Assembly: GCA_003565035.1 (NCBI GenBank) | Contig: PXDP01000400.1 | Span: forward strand, 1 to 6,480 | Direction of reading: 5' to 3' | Source: PVC group bacterium | GTDB taxonomy: Bacteria > Verrucomicrobiota > Kiritimatiellia > SS1-B-03-39 > UBA6053 | Length of the DNA: 6,480 bases | Shown here: positions 1 through 6,185 of the stretch, one piece after another | Layout: the number at the start of each line of letters is the position of its first letter | How positions within the stretch are numbered: the first letter of the stretch is position 1 | Translations under genes and position numbers: made by a program | The notes under the pieces: generated by a model | What the model was told of the DNA's origin: nothing | Seen by the model: only the letters and a program-made list of their open reading frames with translations | Database searches by the model: none

Positions 1-1
1 G

Positions 2-400
2 TGTGACAAGGAGATCCGGGTTCCGGTTGTCAAAACCGCAACGCTTGCGAAGCAGGCCTTTTCAGCGCGGCCGCCGGCCTCGGAAACTCTTTTGCACTCA
101 CGGATCACCAATGACTTGCACGATCTGCTTGAGGCCGGGAACTCGCTTTCCCGCAAGGTCCGGGATCAGGAGCAACAGCTTTCCCTCATCGGCGATGCGG
201 TGGCCGTGGCACGGGAGCGGCTGCTCGTGTTTGAAAAACATTTTGAGCCCATGCACTTTAAAGGCAGTCCCTCCGAATCTGTGCAGATTCCGGGGAGCTG
301 GACACCCGTGTCCAGACAGACCCTTTGGAAGCCTTTGACGCTCGGCTTTGGTATCCTCGCCTTTTCCCTGGCGCTGATCCTTGCTTTCACTGCGGCTTAA
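2..400 (+). CDS. C-terminal part of an unrecognised protein with a C-terminal membrane anchor (5' end outside window)
   Basis: This frame is open from the left edge to a TAA stop at 398-400, giving 132 residues. I see no ATG near a ribosome binding site, only a TTG at 92, so the gene most likely starts upstream of the window. The visible part begins with a Lys/Ala/Pro-rich stretch (about residues 1-30). A charged, probably helical segment follows (about 35-80, around HDLLEAGNSL and RKVRDQEQQL) and may form a coiled coil. Next is a polar linker. The last 21 residues form a hydrophobic helix (LGFGILAFSLALILAF) running to the C-terminus. That pattern suggests a tail-anchored or single-pass inner-membrane protein. 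The overlapping frame starting at base 3 codes for an Arg/Pro/Ser/Cys-rich product and looks like a shadow. No family is recognised and no function is proposed. It lies 75 bases before argF on the same strand. Confidence 0.6.
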   Translation, partial: CDKEIRVPVVKTATLAKQAFSARPPASETLLHSRITNDLHDLLEAGNSLSRKVRDQEQQLSLIGDAVAVARERLLVFEKHFEPMHFKGSPSESVQIPGSWTPVSRQTLWKPLTLGFGILAFSLALILAFTAA

Positions 401-421
401 TCGGTTTTTCTGCTTTATCCG

Positions 422-450
422 CTCACCTTGTGAGGGTATATCTTTTCTTT
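422..450 (+). terminator. Possible weak hairpin with T-rich tail in the gap before argF
   Basis: CTCAC (422-426) and GTGAG (430-434) can pair as a five-base stem with a three-base loop, and a T-rich stretch follows (441-451). It sits 22 bases after the stop of the upstream partial gene, where a terminator would be expected. The stem is short, and a few bases separate it from the T tract, so it could equally be chance. I see no clear -35/-10 pair for argF in this gap. Confidence 0.2.
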
Positions 451-475
451 TGCTCACGATCATTGGGAACATATT

Positions 476-1417
476 ATGGAACATCTCTCTTCACTGACAG
501 ACTGGAACGAAGAAATCCTGCTTGGGGTTTTGCAGAGCGCGGCCGACTTCAAAGCGGAGCCCGAGGCCTTTGCCCGGGCGGCGGAGCGAAAAGTGCTGTT
601 TATGATCTTCGAGAAGCCGAGTTTGCGCACCCGGGTCAGCTTTGAGACCGGCATTGTCCGGCTGGGCGGACACGCCATCAATTACGATGTGAACACCAGT
701 CCGCTTGGCGCCGGAAAAGAAAGCCTTCCGGACACGATCAAAGTTGTCAGCCGCTATGCGGATCTGATTGTGGCCCGGCTGTTTAAACATTCGGATCTGG
801 AGGAAATGATCGCCCACAGTGGCGTGCCGGTGATCAACGGACTGACGGACTACTCGCATCCCTGCCAGATCATGGCGGATTTGCTGACGATCCGGGAGCA
901 CCGCAGAGGGTTGAAAGGGCAGACACTGTGCTTCCTGGGAGACGGGTTTAACAATGTGACGCATTCTCTGCTCCACGGCTGTGCGATGACCGGAGTGAAT
1001 ATCCGGGTGGGCTGTCCGGCCGGAGAGGACTATGAGCCCCTGCCTTCGGTTTTGGCCGAGGCCCGGCGGCTTGCCGAAGCGCACGGTACGGAAGTGGTTG
1101 TGACCGATGATGCCAAGGCCGCCGCCGAGGGCGCAGATGTGGTTTATACCGACAGTTGGATGAGCTATCATATTGATCCCGGCGAACTGGACCGGCGGGT
1201 GAAAAAATTCATGCCCTATCAGGTGACCGAAGAGATCATGTCGGTGACCCGTCCTGATTCGATTTTCATGAACTGCCTTCCAGCCGCACGCGGCTACGAG
1301 CAGACGGCCGAAGTGATCGACGGTCCGCGTTCGGTGGTGTTCGATCAGGCGGAAAACCGCCTGCACGCGCAGAACGCGATTATGCTGCGCCTGCTGGAAC
1401 AGGCCCGCCATGGCTGA
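476..1417 (+). CDS. argF: Ornithine carbamoyltransferase, anabolic type
   Basis: This cytosolic enzyme transfers the carbamoyl group of carbamoyl phosphate to L-ornithine, giving citrulline for arginine synthesis. The 313 residues match the family length (about 300-335). The carbamoyl-phosphate loop is KPSLRTRVSFE (residues 47-57), the second phosphate/carbamoyl site is HPCQ (128-131), and a Rossmann-like second domain follows (LCFLGDGFNNVTHSLL, 151-166). Two usual ornithine-site motifs are altered. The DxxxSMG loop reads DSWMSYH (226-232), and HCLP reads NCLP (266-269), although the catalytic-site Cys267 is kept. The tail FDQAENRLHAQNA is typical of the family. The start is an ATG eight bases after a weak GGGA (465-468). 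The stop overlaps the next gene by 8 bases, so the two are probably co-transcribed. The changed motifs may be a clade feature, or may mean a related substrate such as a modified ornithine. Ornithine carbamoyltransferase is the best call. Confidence 0.93.
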   Translation: MEHLSSLTDWNEEILLGVLQSAADFKAEPEAFARAAERKVLFMIFEKPSLRTRVSFETGIVRLGGHAINYDVNTSPLGAGKESLPDTIKVVSRYADLIVARLFKHSDLEEMIAHSGVPVINGLTDYSHPCQIMADLLTIREHRRGLKGQTLCFLGDGFNNVTHSLLHGCAMTGVNIRVGCPAGEDYEPLPSVLAEARRLAEAHGTEVVVTDDAKAAAEGADVVYTDSWMSYHIDPGELDRRVKKFMPYQVTEEIMSVTRPDSIFMNCLPAARGYEQTAEVIDGPRSVVFDQAENRLHAQNAIMLRLLEQARHG

Positions 1418-2459
1418 TACACCCTCCGGCGGGAGCGCGTCTGGTTCGCGGATTCTGGTCGTTAAACTCAGTGCACTGGGCGATTTGTTCCATGCTGTGC
1501 CCATTGTGCACGCCTTGAAATTGCATTTTGGCGGGGTGCTGGACTGGGTGACACAACCGGAATATGCGGAGCTGGTGGCTTGCCATGCTGATGTGAGCCG
1601 GGTGCTTTGCTACCCCCGGCGGGGCGGTCCAGGGGCATGGCGGGGCTTTGTCCGCGAACTGCGACGGGAGCGGTACGATTTGGTCTGCGATTTTCAAGGG
1701 CTTCTTAAAAGTGGACTGGTGGTGGGGCTGTCCAGAGGCCGCCGGAAGATTTCGGTCTGTGCACCCCGGGAGGGTGCGGGCTGGTTTGCCCATGAGGTGC
1801 CTGCCGCGCGGGCGGCCACGCCGCACGCTATGGATCGTCTGGCGGACACGCTGCGCCACCTGGGATTTGAATTGGGCCCGCCGGTTTACCCCCTGGTGTT
1901 TCCCGCAGCGACCCCTCTGCCGGGAGGGCGGCCCCGTCTGGGCATCGCGCCCCGCTCCCGCTGGCCCGCCAAGGACTGGCCGGCGGAGAAATTTGCCGCC
2001 GTCATCCGGAATCTGCGGGCAAGGGGACAACTCGATGTGATCCTGTTTGGCGGTCCTGGAGATGTCGAGGATGGAGAGGCGATTCAGGCGGCGGCGGGCG
2101 GAGAGGGCATTTGGAATCTCTGCGGGAAAAGTCCGCTGATTCATTTGGGAGCGCAGCTCAAAGAGGTGGATGTGCTGCTGTGCAATGATTCCGGGCCGAT
2201 GCATTTCGCGGCGGCGGTGGGCACCCCGGTGGTGGCCTTGTTCGGGCCGACCGATCCGGCGTTGACCGGGCCGGTTGGCGAAGGGCATTGTGTTCTGCGA
2301 CCTGCTCCCGGTCCGGAAGGCTATCCGGCCCACCGGTCTTATAAAGAGCCGGGAAACGCGTTCATCGCCCGCATCGGCGTGGAGGAGGTCACTGAGGCGG
2401 TATGGCGGTGTTTACAGAGTCCCCGGGTGCCGGACCCTGCACCAGAATCTCCTCGGTGA
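1410..2459 (+). CDS. Glycosyltransferase family 9 protein, LPS heptosyltransferase-like
   Basis: GT9 enzymes act at the cytoplasmic face of the inner membrane and transfer heptose (usually from ADP-heptose) to the growing LPS inner core. The 349 residues have the two-domain GT-B layout. The N-terminal domain opens with ILVVKLSALGDLFHAVP (15-31), where Asp25 matches the acceptor-side catalytic Asp of WaaC. DFQGLLKSGL (94-103) follows. The C-terminal domain has SRWPAKDWPAEKF (183-195), the GGPGD turn (214-218) and the donor-site block NDSGPMHFAAAVGTP (259-273) followed by LFGPTDP. The ATG at 1410 is the only in-frame start before the conserved core and has a weak AGG seven bases upstream, inside argF. 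The conserved part ends near residue 335. The last 14 residues are Pro-rich and lie opposite the end of the convergent gene. WaaC versus WaaF versus another GT9 acceptor cannot be settled from sequence, so no symbol is given. Confidence 0.88.
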   Translation: MADTPSGGSASGSRILVVKLSALGDLFHAVPIVHALKLHFGGVLDWVTQPEYAELVACHADVSRVLCYPRRGGPGAWRGFVRELRRERYDLVCDFQGLLKSGLVVGLSRGRRKISVCAPREGAGWFAHEVPAARAATPHAMDRLADTLRHLGFELGPPVYPLVFPAATPLPGGRPRLGIAPRSRWPAKDWPAEKFAAVIRNLRARGQLDVILFGGPGDVEDGEAIQAAAGGEGIWNLCGKSPLIHLGAQLKEVDVLLCNDSGPMHFAAAVGTPVVALFGPTDPALTGPVGEGHCVLRPAPGPEGYPAHRSYKEPGNAFIARIGVEEVTEAVWRCLQSPRVPDPAPESPR

Positions 2460-4299
2460 ACAAATTTTGGCGTACGCGCACCTGAAGGCTTTCGGCCAGA
2501 TCGGTGAGGGCCCGCATCCGTTCCGGGGGAAGCTTGCAGGTGACGACAATTTCCCGGATGCCTTGCTTTTCAAGGAGGGAGGGAAGGTCAGCAAAGGTTC
2601 CCAGAATTGGGTGGCCGTGAACTCTGCGGTGCCGCAGATCCGGATCGTCATCGATCAGTCCAACTAAATGATAGTATTTCCGGTGGTGCGAGTCGTCGTA
2701 GCTCTCGGCCCTGTTCAACAGTGTGTATCCGAATCCGGCACCGTAAATCAGCACCCGCTTCTGGATTTTTTCGCCGTGCCGCCTGCTTTGGCGCATGTGG
2801 AAATGCAGCAGGTCCTGAACCAGACGGGGGAAGGTGCGGAGTCCGACGATCGGGGGCAGGACCAGCAGCGCGTAGACCATGGTGAAGGCCAGCGTCTCCT
2901 GCAGTGTGTGGTGGGCGGGCAGAGGGGACATGCTGATGCCAATGATCACGCTGACGGTGGCGATGAGGTTAAAATAAAAGTAGTCGGTTGCGCGGGCTTT
3001 CGTCCACATGGGCTGATAAAAGTTGGCGGCCCAGAAGAGAATGACGGGCGCCGCAATCACCAATGGCGCGACTTCACGCATCAGGCGTCCAAAGGAAAGA
3101 TGCAGGAAAAGTCCGGATCCGATGAGGTGGACGAGATAAAATCCAAAAAGGAGAATCCCGATATCCATGAAGGGCATCAGACTGGCAAAAAGTTTCCGGT
3201 AACCGGGCCTCCGGATGCCGTCCACAATCAGGCGGCCGCTGTCGGTCATTTCCAGACTGGCCAAATAGCGGATGAGCACGTAGGAGCTGATGAAAAACGT
3301 GGAGGTGAGAATCGCAATGCGGTAACTCTGCTCAAACAGAATGACCATACCGACACCAAAAACCGCAGCCTGGATCGTGTAAAGGATGATCGCGACTCGG
3401 CGCTGGGTCAGTCCGCTCCGCGCCAGGCGGTGATGGAGGTGGTCGTGGTCGCCCTGGCTGATACGAGCCCCCGGGGTGTAGGACTTCCGGAGGCTTCGCC
3501 GCCAAATGGCCAGGGCGGTGTCGATCATGGGCACCCCGAGGGTGAGCAGAGGGACAATCAGCATGACGGTGGCGGCGCTGCGGGCGGTGGATCCGAGGGT
3601 AATGGCGATAAGGAGGAAACCAATAAACATGCTTCCGGTATCCCCGAGAAACACTTTGGCGGGATGAAAGTTATAGCGGAGAAAGCCTACGCAGGCACCG
3701 GCCAGGGCAAAACAGGCCAGGGCCATTTCGGTGTTTCCCATGACAATGTTGAGGCTTCCGAGGCCGATGGCGGTGACGGTGGCCAAACCGGAGGCCAGCC
3801 CGTCCATGCCGTCGATCAGGTTGTAGGCGTTCATCCCCGCCAGAAACAAAAAAACGGTGGCGGAAAAATCCACCAGGGGATTCAGTTCGATGCCGGTCAG
3901 CCTTTCCACACGCAGCCCGAAGTACCAGGCCGCCGCCGAGGCCAGGAATTGTCCCAGAAGTTTGAGCAGAGGGCTGATTTCAAAGCGGTCGTCTACCAAG
4001 CCGAAACCGACAACAAAGATGCTGACCCACAATACCTGAAGAGACCATTGGTGGAATTCCGGGTTTTGACCGCAGGTGATCCCCAGAAAACACAGCATAA
4101 ATATCCCGAGATGATAGGCGGTGAACACCGCCAGGCCGCCACTGCGCGGGGTGGGGTTCAGGTGCTGTCTCCTGCCGCCCGGGATGTCGACCAACCCGAG
4201 CCGACGCCCCAGCCGCATCGCCAGGGGGGTGAGCATCAACCCGAAGGCGGCTGCCAAAGCAAACGCCAGGAGTAAGGGATTGAGGGCTTGAAAGAGCAT
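2389..4299 (-). CDS. WecA/TagO-like polyprenyl-phosphate sugar-1-phosphate transferase fused to a FlaA1/CapD-type membrane and Rossmann module
   Basis: The first ~350 of 636 residues form a polytopic GT4 (MraY/WecA superfamily) enzyme. These move a UDP-linked HexNAc-1-phosphate, often GlcNAc-1-phosphate, onto undecaprenyl phosphate to start a surface glycan. Key motifs are present: VDD (102-104), NAYNLIDGMDGLA (157-169), FLGDTGS (217-223) and the cytoplasmic HDHLHH loop (285-290). A second module follows. Four more membrane helices (about 371-394, 409-428, 442-458, 468-487) include FYQPMWTKARATDY (427-440), which resembles the YRxxWRYxSxxDL segment of FlaA1/CapD/PglF proteins. Then comes a Rossmann domain with RVLIYGAGFG (515-524), VGLIDDDPD (546-554) and HGHPILGT (561-568). 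The protein ends near the close of that fold, so the dehydratase/epimerase domain of FlaA1 is absent. The ATG at 4299 directly precedes the first helix, with no Shine-Dalgarno visible. It lies 51 bases after purB and is probably in its operon. WecA-type activity is likely; the exact sugar is unknown. Confidence 0.9.
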   Translation of the reverse strand: MLFQALNPLLLAFALAAAFGLMLTPLAMRLGRRLGLVDIPGGRRQHLNPTPRSGGLAVFTAYHLGIFMLCFLGITCGQNPEFHQWSLQVLWVSIFVVGFGLVDDRFEISPLLKLLGQFLASAAAWYFGLRVERLTGIELNPLVDFSATVFLFLAGMNAYNLIDGMDGLASGLATVTAIGLGSLNIVMGNTEMALACFALAGACVGFLRYNFHPAKVFLGDTGSMFIGFLLIAITLGSTARSAATVMLIVPLLTLGVPMIDTALAIWRRSLRKSYTPGARISQGDHDHLHHRLARSGLTQRRVAIILYTIQAAVFGVGMVILFEQSYRIAILTSTFFISSYVLIRYLASLEMTDSGRLIVDGIRRPGYRKLFASLMPFMDIGILLFGFYLVHLIGSGLFLHLSFGRLMREVAPLVIAAPVILFWAANFYQPMWTKARATDYFYFNLIATVSVIIGISMSPLPAHHTLQETLAFTMVYALLVLPPIVGLRTFPRLVQDLLHFHMRQSRRHGEKIQKRVLIYGAGFGYTLLNRAESYDDSHHRKYYHLVGLIDDDPDLRHRRVHGHPILGTFADLPSLLEKQGIREIVVTCKLPPERMRALTDLAESLQVRVRQNLFTEEILVQGPAPGDSVNTAIPPQ

Positions 4300-4350
4300 G
4301 GCGCTAATTTGACAGGAGCTGTAGAGGTTTACAATGCTAAAGAATTGCGT

Positions 4351-5778
4351 TTACAGAATTTGTCCGGGTTCGTAGGCGAGGGCTTCGGGGAAGCGCTGTC
4401 CCCAGGTCCGCACCTCATCGAGAAAGGCGTCGATTTGCAACTGGGCGGCTCCGGTCAGGGAGGCGGCGTCGGCAATGACCGCTTCGATGGTGCCGGTGTC
4501 GAGGCGCAGCCGGGCATCCTGCCCCAGCCGGGTGGCCAGATCGTTGGTCGAAATGTCACCCTTACGCAGATCGAGGACGGTGGCGACGGCGTGTTCTTTA
4601 ATGGCCTCGTGAGCCTCCTCGCGTCCGGCTCCGGCCTGTACGGCCCGCATGAGCAGGGTGGTGGTGGCCAGAAAGGGAAAATAGTGCTGGTTTTCCCGGT
4701 CGATGACCGCCGGATACACATCAAACTGTTTCAGGATGGTCAGGAAGGTTTCGTAGAGGCCGTCCATGGCAAAGAACGCATCGGGAAGCATCACGCGGCG
4801 GACGACAGAGCAGGAGACATCCCCTTCGTTCCACTGGTCTCCGGCGAGACCTTCCGCCATGGTCAGATACCCCTTGAGAATAACATGAAATCCGTTCACC
4901 CGCTCACAGCTTCGACTGTTCATTTTATGGGGCATGGCAGAAGAACCGACCTGACCTTTGGCAAAGCCCTCGGACGCGGTCTCGTGTCCGGCCATAATCC
5001 GCAGGGTTTTGGCGAAACTGCCCGGACCGGAGGCGGCCTGGACCAGGGCGCTGACGACATCAAAATCAAGACTGCGGGGATAGACCTGCCCGACATTTTT
5101 CAGGCACTGACCGCATCCGAGGTGGGTCAGAATCCGTTGTTCCAATTCAAGCACTTTATGCACATCTCCGCCGAACAGTGTTAGTTGGTCCAACTGGGTG
5201 CCGACGGCGCCTTTCAGACCGCGGACCGGATAGCGTTCCTTCAGATGGTCGAGTCGCTCCAGCGCGATGAGGAGTTCCTGACCGAACATGGCGATGCGTT
5301 TGCCCAGGGTGCTGGGCTGGGCGGCAACGTTGTGTGTACGGGCGGTCATCACCTGATCACGGGTGCGCTCCGCCAGTTCGGCCATGCGGTGGAGGACGGT
5401 AACGGTTTTGCTGCGAATCAATTCGAGGGATTTGAGGACCTGGAGCTGTTCCACATTTTCGGTGAGATCCCGGCTGGTCATGCCTTTGTGAATGTGTTCA
5501 CACCCGGCCAGAGCGCAGAAAGACTCGATCCGGGCTTTCACATCGTGCCGGGTGACCGCCTCGCGGCGGCGGATGTCCTCAAGATCGATTTGATCGATCA
5601 CCGCCTCATAGGCCTCCACCGTTCCTTCCGGAACCGGCAGGCCAAGGTCCCGCTGTCCTTTGAGCACGGCGATCCAGAATTCGCGTTCAAGGCGGACTTT
5701 TCCGGTGGCGGACCAGATGTCGGTCAGGGCGGGGGAGGCGTAGCGTTCGGCGAGGACGTTGGGGATGAAATCAGTCAT
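4351..5778 (-). CDS. purB: Adenylosuccinate lyase, long type also found in actinobacteria
   Basis: This cytosolic homotetrameric lyase releases fumarate from SAICAR and from adenylosuccinate, so it acts twice in making AMP. From the ATG at 5778 the product has 475 residues, close to the ~470-residue mycobacterial type. Conserved blocks include IPNVLAERYAS (5-15), HKGMTSRDLTENV (97-109, substrate binding), ARTHNVAAQPSTLGKR (146-161, with the expected catalytic His149), the flexible signature loop GSSAMPHKMN (278-287), and the ending YEPGQIL. The open frame continues upstream to 5913, but that adds 45 unlike residues inside cdd. The ATG at 5778 is preferred because IPNVLAxRYAS sits at the family N-terminus and because it overlaps the cdd stop as ATGA, which points to translational coupling. 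The bases just before it are pyrimidine-rich with no Shine-Dalgarno, which fits re-initiation after cdd. Confidence 0.95.
   Translation of the reverse strand: MTDFIPNVLAERYASPALTDIWSATGKVRLEREFWIAVLKGQRDLGLPVPEGTVEAYEAVIDQIDLEDIRRREAVTRHDVKARIESFCALAGCEHIHKGMTSRDLTENVEQLQVLKSLELIRSKTVTVLHRMAELAERTRDQVMTARTHNVAAQPSTLGKRIAMFGQELLIALERLDHLKERYPVRGLKGAVGTQLDQLTLFGGDVHKVLELEQRILTHLGCGQCLKNVGQVYPRSLDFDVVSALVQAASGPGSFAKTLRIMAGHETASEGFAKGQVGSSAMPHKMNSRSCERVNGFHVILKGYLTMAEGLAGDQWNEGDVSCSVVRRVMLPDAFFAMDGLYETFLTILKQFDVYPAVIDRENQHYFPFLATTTLLMRAVQAGAGREEAHEAIKEHAVATVLDLRKGDISTNDLATRLGQDARLRLDTGTIEAVIADAASLTGAAQLQIDAFLDEVRTWGQRFPEALAYEPGQIL
5775..5778 (-). promoter_or_regulatory. ATGA stop/start overlap coupling cdd to purB
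   Basis: On the minus strand the purB ATG (5778-5776) shares bases with the cdd TGA (5777-5775). The preceding twenty bases are nearly all pyrimidines and hold no Shine-Dalgarno sequence. Terminating cdd ribosomes therefore probably re-initiate at purB. The overlap also fixes the purB start against the longer open frame. Confidence 0.75.
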
Positions 5779-6185
5779 AAAGAAGAAGGGGGGCTGAGGT
5801 GAAAGCGGATGGGCAAAAAGTCGTTCAGGGTCAGGCTTTGCTGAATCCCTTCCGGTGTGGCGAGATAAATAGGGAATTCGCCGGGAACAAATTCGGAGAG
5901 GACCTGCAGGCACATGCCGCAGGGGGGGGCGGGGCTTTGGGTGACAAGGACGAGATGGTCAAATGCGACTGCGGGACCTTTTTCGGCGACTGCCCGGCAG
6001 AGCGCGGTCCGTTCCGCACAGATCGTGGCGCCATAGCTGGCGTTTTCCACGTTGCAGCCGGAAATGCACTCCTCGCTGTTTTTCAGGCCCAGGGCGGCAC
6101 CGACCCGGTAGTTTGAATAGGGGGCGTAGGCATTTTCCCTGGCACGGCAGGCGGCCAGAAAGGTTGTGTTCACGGAGGATGTCAT
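5775..6185 (-). CDS. cdd: Cytidine deaminase, small zinc-dependent homotetrameric type
   Basis: This enzyme hydrolyses cytidine and deoxycytidine to uridine and deoxyuridine for pyrimidine salvage in the cytosol. The 136 residues match the tetrameric family (about 130-140). YAPYSNYRVGAAL (20-32) is the usual N-terminal block. CNVENASYG (44-52) holds the ribose-binding Asn45 and Glu47. CAER (56-59) supplies one zinc Cys and the catalytic Glu58. PCGMC (88-92) supplies zinc ligands Cys89 and Cys92. The Arg that usually follows in PCGxCRQ is Leu93 here. The ATG at 6185 has GGAG only two bases upstream, closer than usual, so a GTG at 6173 cannot be wholly excluded; the ATG is the more conventional choice. 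It is the first gene of a likely cdd-purB-transferase unit. Confidence 0.94.
   Translation of the reverse strand: MTSSVNTTFLAACRARENAYAPYSNYRVGAALGLKNSEECISGCNVENASYGATICAERTALCRAVAEKGPAVAFDHLVLVTQSPAPPCGMCLQVLSEFVPGEFPIYLATPEGIQQSLTLNDFLPIRFHLSPPSSL

Noticed and set aside
491..1504. Open frame of 337 codons on the minus strand opposite argF
   Set aside because: It mirrors argF codon by codon, has a His/Arg-rich low-information product, and continues into the GT9 gene region without a ribosome binding site or family motif.
1380..2333. Open frame of 317 codons on the minus strand opposite the GT9 gene
   Set aside because: The Arg/Gln/Pro/His-rich product shows no domain, and the plus-strand GT9 motifs are unambiguous.
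2668..4275. Open frame of 535 codons on the plus strand opposite the membrane transferase gene
   Set aside because: The product is Gly/Asp/Gln/His-rich with no recognisable domain, while the minus strand carries clear GT4 and Rossmann motifs throughout. The open frame is a by-product of codon use in the real gene.
4300..4350. Possible terminator or promoter between purB and the transferase gene
   Set aside because: Only a four-base stem (ACAG/CTGT around 4312-4322) with no T tract is present, and I find no credible -35/-10 pair.
5583..5599. Repeated GATCGAT units separated by TT, which could look like a regulatory palindrome
   Set aside because: They lie inside purB and encode the IDQIDLED segment (residues 61-68), so the repeat follows from the codons for Ile-Asp pairs.
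4288..5802. Two long consecutive plus-strand frames (4288-5184 and 5185-5802) opposite purB
   Set aside because: They are Gly-rich antisense shadows of a purB gene whose signature loop and whole length are well conserved.
5779..5913. A 45-residue N-terminal extension of purB in the same frame
   Set aside because: The extension lies inside cdd in another frame, is Arg/Pro/Phe-rich, and is absent from known PurB proteins. The ATG overlapping the cdd stop starts at the family N-terminus.
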